Shown here: in pieces, positions 1 through 4,996 of the stretch
How the letters are laid out: every line of letters begins with the position of its first letter
Numbering within the stretch: the first letter of the stretch is position 1
DNA from: JBGOTP01 sp041476545
GTDB lineage: Bacteria > Acidobacteriota > Vicinamibacteria > Vicinamibacterales > CAVVIG01
Length of the DNA: 5,270 nucleotides
Direction: 5' to 3'
NCBI GenBank assembly: GCA_041476545.1
Contig: JBGOTP010000356.1
Span: 1 to 5,270 of the forward strand
The notes under the pieces: model-generated
What the model saw: only the letters and a program-made list of their open reading frames with translations
Databases searched by the model: none
What the model was told of the DNA's origin: nothing
Made by a program: the position numbers and the translations under genes

Positions 1-1458
1 ATCGAGTGGGCCAAAGACGGCCTGACGGGCAACCTCTTCATCGTTCAGGCCCGTCCCGAGACGGTCCATTCGATGAAGTCGCGTACGGCGGCGGCCGAGG
101 TTTACCGGCTGAAGGCCACGCCAGGGTCACCGATCGTGACCGGTCAGGCCGTGGGCGAGCGAATCGGCGCCGGCCGGGTGCGGGTCGTACGGGACGCCGG
201 TCGGCTCGGGTCGGTGCAGCCGGGAGATGTCCTGGTGGCGGAGATGACCGACCCGGATTGGGAGCCGGTGATGCGACGTGTCGCCGCGATCGTGACCGAC
301 AAAGGTGGTCGTACCGCTCACGCCGCCATCGTATCCCGCGAGTTCGGGCTGCCGTGCGTCGTGGGGACCGAGCACGCGACGGGCCTGCTGCACGATGGCG
401 ACGAGGTGACCGTATGCTGCGCCGAGGGCGCCGAAGGCCACGTGTACGCCGGACGCGTGCCCTTCGAGATTGAACGCATCGATGCGTCGAGTCTTCCCCA
501 GACACGCACTCAGGTGATGCTCATCGTCGGTGATCCCGGGCGTGCGTTCGGCTTGGCCGCCATCCCCAACGCCGGCGTCGGACTCGCGCGCACCGAGTTC
601 ATTGTCACCAATCACGTTGGCATCCATCCGATGGCGCTCGCGCGCTATCCGGCGCTGAAGGATGCACAGGCCGTCAAGGAGATCGCGGCGAGAATCGGCG
701 GCGAGGATGCCCGCGACTTCTTCGTCAGGCGTTTCAGCGAGGGCGTGGCGCGCCTTGCCGCCGCGTTCTATCCGAAGCCGGTGATTGTCCGCACGAGCGA
801 TTTCAAGACCAATGAATATGCGCAACTCGTTGGCGGACGCGAGTTCGAGCCCGGTGAAGAGAATCCCATGCTGGGGTTCCGCGGGGCGTCGCGCTACTAC
901 GACGCGCGCTACGCGGATGGATTCGCGCTGGAATGCGCGGCGTTACTGCGTGCGCGTCGAGACCTGGGGCTCACCAACATCAAGGTGATGATCCCGTTCT
1001 GCCGGACGGTGGAGGAAGGGCGCCGCGTGATTGACGCCATGGCGGCCAACGGTCTCCGCCAGGGCGAAGCGGGGCTCGAGATCTATGCGATGTGTGAGGT
1101 GCCGTCGAATGCCATCCTGGCCGAGGAATTCCTTGGTGTATTCGACGGTTTTTCGATCGGGTCGAACGACCTGACCCAGCTCACGCTCGGCCTCGATCGC
1201 GATTCTGGAACGGTCGCGCACCTCTTCGACGAACGCAACGATGCCGTGCGATGGCTCATTGCCCGCGCTATCGCCGCCGCGCGGCGCCTCCACAAGCCGA
1301 TCGGCATCTGCGGTCAGGCGCCCTCCGACTACCCCGAGTTTGCGGCGTGGCTCGTCGGCCAGGGCATCGACTCGATTTCACTCAACCCGGACGTCGCGAT
1401 CGCGACCGCCGTGCGCATCGCCGCCGCCGAGCGTGCGGCCGCGCTTCACCCCGCGTAG
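1..1458 (+). CDS. ppsA: Phosphoenolpyruvate synthase (pyruvate, water dikinase), C-terminal part, 5' truncated by window
   Basis: Converts pyruvate + ATP + water to phosphoenolpyruvate + AMP + phosphate, the cytoplasmic entry step of gluconeogenesis. The reading frame is open from base 1 and opens with IEWAKDG...LFIVQARPETV, the end of the ATP-binding domain, so the ATG at 73 is internal and roughly 300 N-terminal residues lie outside the window. Fragment residues ~100-125 carry the swivelling phosphohistidine domain: GGRTAHAAIVSR, catalytic His107 (bases 319-321). Thr105 matches the threonine that regulatory kinase/phosphatases modify in E. coli PpsA. The PEP/pyruvate-binding barrel follows: LARTEF, RTSDFKTNEY, GFRGASRYY, the IPFCRTVEEG strand, the second family signature FSIGSNDLTQLTLG, and GICGQAPSD with catalytic Cys437 (bases 1309-1311). 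Length from His to the end agrees with E. coli PpsA (792 aa). No frameshift or missing key residue is seen. Pyruvate phosphate dikinase is related, but the ARPETV junction and C-terminus favour PpsA. Confidence 0.96.
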   Translation: MEWAKDGLTGNLFIVQARPETVHSMKSRTAAAEVYRLKATPGSPIVTGQAVGERIGAGRVRVVRDAGRLGSVQPGDVLVAEMTDPDWEPVMRRVAAIVTDKGGRTAHAAIVSREFGLPCVVGTEHATGLLHDGDEVTVCCAEGAEGHVYAGRVPFEIERIDASSLPQTRTQVMLIVGDPGRAFGLAAIPNAGVGLARTEFIVTNHVGIHPMALARYPALKDAQAVKEIAARIGGEDARDFFVRRFSEGVARLAAAFYPKPVIVRTSDFKTNEYAQLVGGREFEPGEENPMLGFRGASRYYDARYADGFALECAALLRARRDLGLTNIKVMIPFCRTVEEGRRVIDAMAANGLRQGEAGLEIYAMCEVPSNAILAEEFLGVFDGFSIGSNDLTQLTLGLDRDSGTVAHLFDERNDAVRWLIARAIAAARRLHKPIGICGQAPSDYPEFAAWLVGQGIDSISLNPDVAIATAVRIAAAERAAALHPA

Positions 1459-1466
1459 GCTGGTGA

Positions 1467-1496
1467 CGCGCCTCGGCGGAATCCCGGGGCAGCGCG
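1467..1496 (+). terminator. Terminator-like hairpin after ppsA
   Basis: Eight bases after the ppsA stop, CCTCGG (1471-1476) can pair with CCGGGG (1484-1489) around a 7-base loop, including one G-U pair. CGCG (1467-1470) pairs with CGCG (1493-1496) below a 3-base bulge. No T-tract follows (ATTCAACC), so this is not a classical intrinsic terminator. It could be a GC-rich end-of-transcript structure or chance pairing in GC-rich DNA. Confidence 0.3.
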
Positions 1497-1512
1497 ATTC
1501 AACCGATGGCGA

Positions 1513-1528
1513 AGGCAGCTCATTTGCA
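1513..1528 (+). promoter_or_regulatory. Candidate sigma-54 (-24/-12) promoter ahead of the first CBS gene
   Basis: GG (1514-1515) and GC (1526-1527) have the invariant 10-base spacing. The -24 box reads AAGGCA and the -12 box TTTGCA, against the consensus TGGCACG-N4-TTGCW. GGCA and TTGCA match. The T before GG and the bases after GGCA do not. Predicted transcript start is near 1539, giving a ~115-base leader to the ATG at 1655. It is weaker than the site at 2271-2287, and no convincing sigma-70 promoter was seen in this interval. Confidence 0.33.
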
Positions 1529-1617
1529 GTCATCAACAATCGATAGCGGTGCGCGCCAGGGAATTGCGTAAGATGGCCGCGGGAAATGGCGCGCGCTGTC
1601 GAGAAACCGGCGGTCTT

Positions 1618-1640
1618 GCGAGAAAGCGGCAAGCTCTCGC
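1618..1640 (+). other. Small inverted repeat in the leader of the first CBS gene
   Basis: GCGAGA (1618-1623) and TCTCGC (1635-1640) are perfect 6-base inverted arms with an 11-base loop. They end five bases before the Shine-Dalgarno sequence. In mRNA this could be a leader hairpin affecting ribosome access, or on DNA a small operator. Either role is inference, and a 6-bp arm is not rare by chance. Confidence 0.25.
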
Positions 1641-1644
1641 CAAC

Positions 1645-1649
1645 AGGAG
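1645..1649 (+). promoter_or_regulatory. Ribosome binding site deciding the start at 1655
   Basis: AGGAG sits five bases before the ATG at 1655. The upstream in-frame ATG at 1586 has only a poor purine stretch before it and would add 23 residues with no resemblance to the CBS family, so 1655 is preferred. Confidence 0.8.
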
Positions 1650-1654
1650 CGATT

Positions 1655-2107
1655 ATGAGGGTCTTCGAAGTCATGACTGAAGGTGTTCAAACGGTCCCGC
1701 CATCGATGGCGGCGCCCGACGCGTGGGAGGTGATGCGTCGCGCGGGAGTTCATCATCTGGTCGTCAAGGAAGGGTCGGACGTGATCGGCGTCCTGTCCGA
1801 TCGGGATACGGGAAGTCGCGCCGGGGCCAGCGTCCGGGCGGGACGAACCGTAGCCGACCTCATGACGAAGCACGCGGTGACGATCGGCTCGGCCGATACC
1901 ATTCGCCAAGCGGCGAACTTGATGCGGGGCCGAACGATTGGTTGCGTGCCCGTGGTTGATGCTGGGCGCCTGGTGGGCATTTTGGCCGTGTCCGACCTGC
2001 TGGAGCTTCTCGGCCGTGGCATCGAGCGGCCGATGAAGAAGTCGCGCCGAACGTCGCCTCGCCGGCTGCCCGGTTCCAAGAGCCGTCGCCCTGGCGGCGC
2101 GCGATAG
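1655..2107 (+). CDS. Tandem CBS-domain protein with basic C-terminal tail
   Basis: A 150-residue soluble protein made of two CBS domains (about residues 1-57 and 66-120), the usual stand-alone CBS pair (Bateman module). Family members commonly bind AMP, ATP or other adenosyl ligands and sense energy state. The specific ligand and partner here are unknown. It opens with the canonical RVFEVMTEGVQTV. Domain 1 has the HHLVV core strand and GVLSDRD (residues 45-51). Domain 2 has DLMTKHAVTI, IGCVPVVD and LVGILAVSDLLELL. The S/T-x-x-D signature that often contacts ribose is present in both halves. The last 26 residues (125-150) are unusual: 11 Arg/Lys, no acidic residue, and Pro/Ser/Gly-rich, beyond the CBS fold. 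No signal peptide or membrane segment. It lies 196 bases after ppsA and 218 before the BON gene, so it probably has its own promoter. Confidence 0.9.
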   Translation: MRVFEVMTEGVQTVPPSMAAPDAWEVMRRAGVHHLVVKEGSDVIGVLSDRDTGSRAGASVRAGRTVADLMTKHAVTIGSADTIRQAANLMRGRTIGCVPVVDAGRLVGILAVSDLLELLGRGIERPMKKSRRTSPRRLPGSKSRRPGGAR

Positions 2108-2152
2108 CGCCAGGCGCATGTCGTCCTCCGCGGCTCCGGGATTTCCCCACGG

Positions 2153-2174
2153 CGCTGCGGAGAATCCCGCAGCG
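2153..2174. promoter_or_regulatory. Perfect 8-bp-arm dyad: terminator hairpin or activator site
   Basis: CGCTGCGG (2153-2160) and CCGCAGCG (2167-2174) are perfect inverted arms around the 6-base loop AGAATC. The dyad lies 45 bases after the first CBS stop and about 97 bases before the -24 box of the candidate sigma-54 promoter. It could be the CBS gene's terminator hairpin, though no T-tract follows. It could equally be a two-half-site enhancer for a sigma-54 activator, which typically sits 80-150 bases upstream. Competing pairings exist: CTCCGC 2126-2131 with GCGGAG 2157-2162, and CGGGATT 2137-2143 with AATCCCG 2163-2169. Confidence 0.5.
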
Positions 2175-2244
2175 TCCATCCCGCCACCACTGATTTCCGC
2201 GGCGCAAGACGTGGCCGTTGTGCAGGGCGTTGGCCCCGCCGTGT

Positions 2245-2266
2245 TGGCAGGCGGGGGTACCTGCCA
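2245..2266. promoter_or_regulatory. 7-bp-arm dyad next to the sigma-54 promoter; possible operator
   Basis: TGGCAGG (2245-2251) and CCTGCCA (2260-2266) are perfect inverted arms separated by 8 bases. The dyad ends five bases before the -24 region of the promoter candidate at 2271-2287. Its size and position suit a dimeric regulator that represses or modulates that promoter. It is upstream of the predicted transcript start, so it should not act as an mRNA hairpin of the BON gene. No known regulator consensus was recognised. Confidence 0.4.
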
Positions 2267-2270
2267 CGAC

Positions 2271-2287
2271 TTGGTATGGTGGTTGCT
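2271..2287 (+). promoter_or_regulatory. Sigma-54 (RpoN) -24/-12 promoter of the BON gene
   Basis: TTGGTATG-GTGG-TTGCT matches the sigma-54 consensus YTGGCACG-N4-TTGCW. The YTGG, A and G of the -24 box and all of TTGCT match, and only two C-to-T changes fall within TGGCACG. GG (2273-2274) and GC (2285-2286) have the obligatory 10-base spacing. Transcription would begin near 2298, leaving a leader of about 28 bases that holds the AGGAGAG ribosome binding site (2314-2320). No sigma-70 pair with acceptable spacing was found in this interval. Activation would require an enhancer-binding protein not encoded in the window. Confidence 0.6.
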
Positions 2288-2325
2288 GACTCTCCGGCTG
2301 AACCGCAACTGACAGGAGAGAAACA

Positions 2326-2976
2326 ATGACCAACAGTGAACTCAAGCAGCATGTGGAGAGGTCTCTCGACTGGGAACCGAGTGTCGATGCCGGCGACATT
2401 GGGGTGTCCGTGATTGAAGGGGTCGTGACCCTGCGAGGCAACGTGGGTTCTTATGCGGAAAAGAGCACCGCCGAGCGGGTCGCCCTGCGCGTGTACGGGG
2501 TGAAGGCCGTGGCCAACGATCTCAACGTGCGGCTGACGCTCGGGCGCGAGCGGACCGACACGGACATCGCACAGGCTGCCGTGGCCGCCCTGAAGTGGAA
2601 CACGTTCGTGCCAACGGACCGCGTGGCCGTCGCGGTGACCGACGGATGGATGACCCTGAAGGGCACGCTCGACTGGCAATACCAGAAGGACGCTGCCGTG
2701 CGCGCCGTGCGGGATCTGACAGGCGTCAAGGGTGTTGCCAACGAACTCGTCGTCAAGGCGCATGTCAGTACGACTGACGTGCAGGCCAAGATTGAGGCGG
2801 CATTCAGACGCAGTGCCGAAATCGACGCCCGCCGGGTTCGGGTCACGGCGCAGGACGGCAAGGTTGTTCTGACCGGCAACGTGCGGTCGTGGGCCGAACG
2901 GCAGGAAGCCGAGCGCGCCGCCTGGGCGGCGCCCGGCGTGACGCAGATCGACGACCGGCTCACCATCACCCCGTAG
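2326..2976 (+). CDS. Triple BON-domain protein
   Basis: A 216-residue protein that is almost wholly three BON (bacterial OsmY and nodulation) domains at about residues 4-70, 78-145 and 149-214. Each repeat shows the hallmark hydrophobic-Gly strands, EGVVTLRGNV (31-40), DGWMTLKGTL (106-115) and DGKVVLTGNV (177-186). Each ends with the Gly-Val turn and closing strand (GVKAVANDL, GVKGVANEL, GVTQIDDRL). BON domains are thought to bind phospholipid or act as adaptors. OsmY, the best-known member, is a periplasmic stress protein. Unlike OsmY this one has no signal peptide (it begins MTNSELKQHVERSL), so it should be cytoplasmic or peripheral to the inner membrane. The start is supported by AGGAGAG at 2314-2320. 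It sits between two CBS genes behind a likely sigma-54 promoter, suggesting a stress- or starvation-induced role. The exact function is unknown. Confidence 0.92.
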   Translation: MTNSELKQHVERSLDWEPSVDAGDIGVSVIEGVVTLRGNVGSYAEKSTAERVALRVYGVKAVANDLNVRLTLGRERTDTDIAQAAVAALKWNTFVPTDRVAVAVTDGWMTLKGTLDWQYQKDAAVRAVRDLTGVKGVANELVVKAHVSTTDVQAKIEAAFRRSAEIDARRVRVTAQDGKVVLTGNVRSWAERQEAERAAWAAPGVTQIDDRLTITP

Positions 2977-3050
2977 TGGTGGTGCGCGCGTCGGGGCGAA
3001 TGCACTCGAGTCGGACAGGGTTTGGCGCTGACTGTCGAGGTTGGCGCGAT

Positions 3051-3055
3051 GGAGG
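3051..3055 (+). promoter_or_regulatory. Ribosome binding site deciding the start at 3061
   Basis: GGAGG, extended by three further G, lies five bases before the ATG at 3061. An in-frame ATG at 3049 overlaps this sequence and has its own weaker GAGG at 3037-3040. Using it would add only MEGA. The 3061 start gives the family-typical opening MLTAKDVMT. Confidence 0.7.
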
Positions 3056-3060
3056 GGGCT

Positions 3061-3522
3061 ATGTTGACTGCCAAGGACGTCATGACGAAAGATATCGGCG
3101 CCTGTGCACCGGCCAGCGATCTCTCGGCTGCGGTGAGGACCATGAATGAACGCGGCTGCGGGTTCCTGCCGGTCGTCGAGAGTCACGGTACAGTCGCCGG
3201 CGTTGTCACCGATCGGGATATCTGCAAGGCGGCGGAGGCCGCGGGCCGGCCCTTGACGCGCATCGCCGCGAGCGAGGCGATGTCACATCCGGTGTTTGCC
3301 TGCCTGCTGGACGAGAACCTCAAGACCGTTCTCGTCACGATGGCGGCGCATCGGGTGCGGCGACTTCCGGTGCTCGACAAGACCGGGCACTTGCACGGCG
3401 TTCTGTCGATGGACGACGTGGTGCTTGCGTCGGCGCGCCGCGGCTCGCCGACGAGCGACGACATTGTCGACGCCTTGAAGGCGATCTGCGGCCACCGGGC
3501 TGTCGAGCGCGCCACCGCGTAA
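3061..3522 (+). CDS. Tandem CBS-domain protein (second copy)
   Basis: A 153-residue protein with two CBS domains: residues ~1-58 (KDVMTKDIGACAP, CGFLPVVES, VAGVVTDRDI) and ~68-126 (SEAMSHPVFACLL, HRVRRLPVLDKTG, LHGVLSMDDVVLA). TDRD (50-53) and SMDD (116-119) are the usual ribose- or phosphate-contacting positions, so an adenine-nucleotide ligand is likely by family. No catalytic domain is fused, so it should act as a regulatory module on an unidentified partner. The C-terminus (about 127-153) is an amphipathic stretch without the basic tail of the other CBS protein. The sequence differs clearly from that protein, so this is not a recent duplicate. It starts 84 bases after the BON stop with no strong promoter visible, so co-transcription with the BON gene is plausible. 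Five cysteines (15, 33, 55, 81, 143) are scattered and do not form a recognisable metal motif. Confidence 0.91.
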   Translation: MLTAKDVMTKDIGACAPASDLSAAVRTMNERGCGFLPVVESHGTVAGVVTDRDICKAAEAAGRPLTRIAASEAMSHPVFACLLDENLKTVLVTMAAHRVRRLPVLDKTGHLHGVLSMDDVVLASARRGSPTSDDIVDALKAICGHRAVERATA

Positions 3523-3616
3523 TCGGGATCGGTCGTGCCGACGCGCCGGCTGGATCCCCGCGGTGGGCGTGTGAGGCGAGCAAGAGTGACACGCGTCATG
3601 TCGAGCGGGGGGAAGC

Positions 3617-4849
3617 ATGAAGCGAGAGCACGTTCACGCGTTTCCGGTCCCGACCTTCTCCGCTGAGATCGCTCCGGCCGCATCGACCGCGCTGGACCAC
3701 TGGGCACTCACGCGAATCCAGCAAACGGTGGCGTCCGCACGCCTTCGGCTCGTGCTGTGGGATGGATACGAGGTGCCGATGGCTCTCGGTGCGCCCCTCG
3801 GGACCATTGTCTTCAAGAACCGCCGCGCCCTGTTCAGCTGGCTCTGGGATCCCGACTTGAATTTCGGCGAAGCCTACATGTTCGGCGCCGTCGAACTCCG
3901 CGGCGATCTGGTGACGATGCTGGAGGAGATCTATCGCGCCCTGGGGAGGACGACGCCGAGGTCGTGGTGGTTGTGGCAGCGATCGAACGACGAGCGCGCC
4001 GCCCGGGAGAACGTGCATCGCCACTACGACCTCGGGAACGAGTTCTACCGCCTCTGGCTGGATCGCGAACTGGTCTACACGTGCGCGTACTTTCCGAGTC
4101 CGGACTGTGTCCTCGAGGAGGCGCAGGTCGCCAAAATGGATCGGGTGTGTCGAAAGCTTGGGCTGAAGGCAGGCGAACGCGTCCTTGAGGCGGGATGCGG
4201 CTGGGGATCTCTGGCGTTGTTCATGGCCAGGCAGTACGGCGTGACGGTTCGGGCGTTCAATATTTCGGGCGAGCAGATCGCCTGCGCGCGGGATCGGGCG
4301 AAGGCGGAGGGACTGGCCGATCGCGTCGAATTTGTCGAGGACGATTACCGCAACGCCAGCGGCACATACGACGCCTTCGTGTCGGTCGGGATGCTCGAGC
4401 ATGTGGGTCTCTCGGACTTTCAGACACTCGGCGGTGTCATCGCCCGGTCTCTCACCGATCGCGGCCGCGGGCTGCTGCACTTCATTGGCCGGAACCGGCC
4501 GGACCCGCTGAATCCGTGGATTCGAAAGCGGATTTTCCCGGGTGCGTATCCTCCAACCCTTTCCGAAGTCTTCGAACGCGTGTTCGAGCCTCAGAATCTG
4601 TCGGTCGTCGACGTGGAGAATCTGCGGCTGCACTACGCGGCCACCCTTGCGGAGTGGCTGCGCAGGTTCGATGCCGCCGCGCACGAGGTGGCGGATATGT
4701 TCGACGACACGTTCGTGCGCGCGTGGCGGATCTATCTCGCCGGTTCACGGGCCGCGTTCACGACGGGTACGATGCAACTCTTCCAGATCGTGTTCGCGCC
4801 TGGGAGCAGCAATGCGATTCCCTGGACGCGCGACAGCGCGGCCGGGTAA
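3617..4849 (+). CDS. cfa: Cyclopropane-fatty-acyl-phospholipid synthase family SAM methyltransferase
   Basis: Predicted to transfer a methylene from S-adenosylmethionine to cis double bonds of membrane phospholipid acyl chains, acting peripherally at the inner membrane. It has 410 residues against 382 in E. coli Cfa. The N-terminal lipid-binding domain spans about 1-130 (DLNFGEAYMFGAVEL), followed by HYDLGNEFYRLWLD. The SAM loop is EAGCGWGS (191-198). Catalytic and bicarbonate-site residues of E. coli Cfa have counterparts: Cys156 in YTCAYF (C139), Glu261 in GMLEHVG (E239), His288 and Ile290 in HFIG (H266, I268), and Tyr340 in LRLHYAATL (Y317). The C-terminal FVRAWRIYLAGSRAAF...QLFQIVFA is typical. 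The start is preceded by a G-rich ribosome site (3607-3611). The final residues TRDSAAG are encoded by the first unit of a 30-bp tandem repeat, so the C-terminus has been remodelled by it. Relatives include mycolic-acid and 10-methyl/furan fatty acid methyltransferases, so the exact product is uncertain. Confidence 0.92.
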   Translation: MKREHVHAFPVPTFSAEIAPAASTALDHWALTRIQQTVASARLRLVLWDGYEVPMALGAPLGTIVFKNRRALFSWLWDPDLNFGEAYMFGAVELRGDLVTMLEEIYRALGRTTPRSWWLWQRSNDERAARENVHRHYDLGNEFYRLWLDRELVYTCAYFPSPDCVLEEAQVAKMDRVCRKLGLKAGERVLEAGCGWGSLALFMARQYGVTVRAFNISGEQIACARDRAKAEGLADRVEFVEDDYRNASGTYDAFVSVGMLEHVGLSDFQTLGGVIARSLTDRGRGLLHFIGRNRPDPLNPWIRKRIFPGAYPPTLSEVFERVFEPQNLSVVDVENLRLHYAATLAEWLRRFDAAAHEVADMFDDTFVRAWRIYLAGSRAAFTTGTMQLFQIVFAPGSSNAIPWTRDSAAG

Positions 4850-4964
4850 ACAATGACGCGCGACAGCGCGGCCGGATAAGCAATGACGCGCGACAGCGCG
4901 GCCGGATAAGCAATGTCGCGCGAGAGCGCGGCCGGGTAAGCAATGTCGCGCGAGAGCGCCGCCG
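4825..4964 (+). repeat. 30-bp tandem repeat array, about 4.7 copies
   Basis: Units start at 4825, 4855, 4885, 4915 and 4945 (the last is 20 bases). Copies 2 and 3 are identical. Copy 1 differs from them by two bases (GGTAAAC for GATAAGC). Copy 4 has GTCGCGCGAG in place of GACGCGCGAC and GGTAAGC. Copy 5 shares that start, then diverges after AGCGCC. Every unit carries the inverted arms CGCGC and GCGCG (arms 4827-4831 and 4836-4840 in copy 1) with loop GACA in copies 1-3 and GAGA in 4-5. Copy 5 has the last pair broken. The array covers the last eight codons of the methyltransferase gene and nearly all the gap to the flavoprotein gene. The 30-base period is a multiple of three, so copy-number change keeps all frames. 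Confidence 0.97.
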
Positions 4965-4996
4965 ACTTGGGGACATGGACACCTGTGACGCGCTAA
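4853..4996 (+). other. Chain of repeat-encoded micro-ORFs between cfa and the flavoprotein gene
   Basis: After the cfa TAA (4847-4849) come three 9-codon frames, each ATG to TAA: 4853-4879 and 4883-4909 (both MTRDSAAG) and 4913-4939 (MSRESAAG). Each start codon lies three bases after the preceding stop. A fourth, 4943-4996, reads MSRESAADLGTWTPVTR and runs through the flavoprotein start at 4975, ending inside that gene. Only a weak GGATAAG or GGGTAAG precedes each ATG. The frames are a direct result of the repeat. Whether any is translated, for example by reinitiating ribosomes, cannot be told from sequence. Confidence 0.3.

Noticed and set aside
127..825. A 232-codon - strand frame opposite ppsA
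   Set aside because: Antisense shadow of PEP synthase, whose motifs are continuous over the same bases.
1586..1654. N-terminal extension of the first CBS protein from the ATG at 1586
   Set aside because: The 23 added residues do not resemble the family, and a good AGGAG sits at the right distance from the ATG at 1655.
3007..3030. GG-N10-GC spacing (around TCGGACAG-N4-TGGC) as a sigma-54 promoter for the second CBS gene
   Set aside because: Only the dinucleotides and spacing match; both boxes otherwise deviate, and the pattern is frequent by chance at this base composition.
1753..3186. A 477-codon open frame on the - strand across the CBS1-BON-CBS2 region
   Set aside because: It runs antisense to three well-supported genes, has no recognisable domain, low-complexity Arg/Pro/Ser composition and no ribosome site. 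Long antisense frames are expected in GC-rich coding DNA.
3523..3540. GG-N10-GC spacing just after the second CBS stop as a sigma-54 promoter for cfa
   Set aside because: The -12 box reads GTGC and the -24 box lacks the TGGCAC core; likely chance.
3525..3558. GGGATC / GATCCC inverted repeat after the second CBS gene as a terminator
   Set aside because: Six-base arms with a 22-base loop and no T-tract; too weak to call.
3587..3598. TGAC-ACGC-GTCA short palindrome before cfa as an operator
   Set aside because: Four-base half sites are too short to distinguish from chance; no known regulator consensus recognised.
3596..4684. A 362-codon open frame on the - strand opposite cfa
   Set aside because: It is a mirror of the strongly conserved Cfa frame, with no family motif and composition typical of a shadow frame.
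4825..4964. CRISPR array
   Set aside because: The 30-base units are contiguous direct repeats with no variable spacers, and they overlap a coding end; no cas genes nearby.
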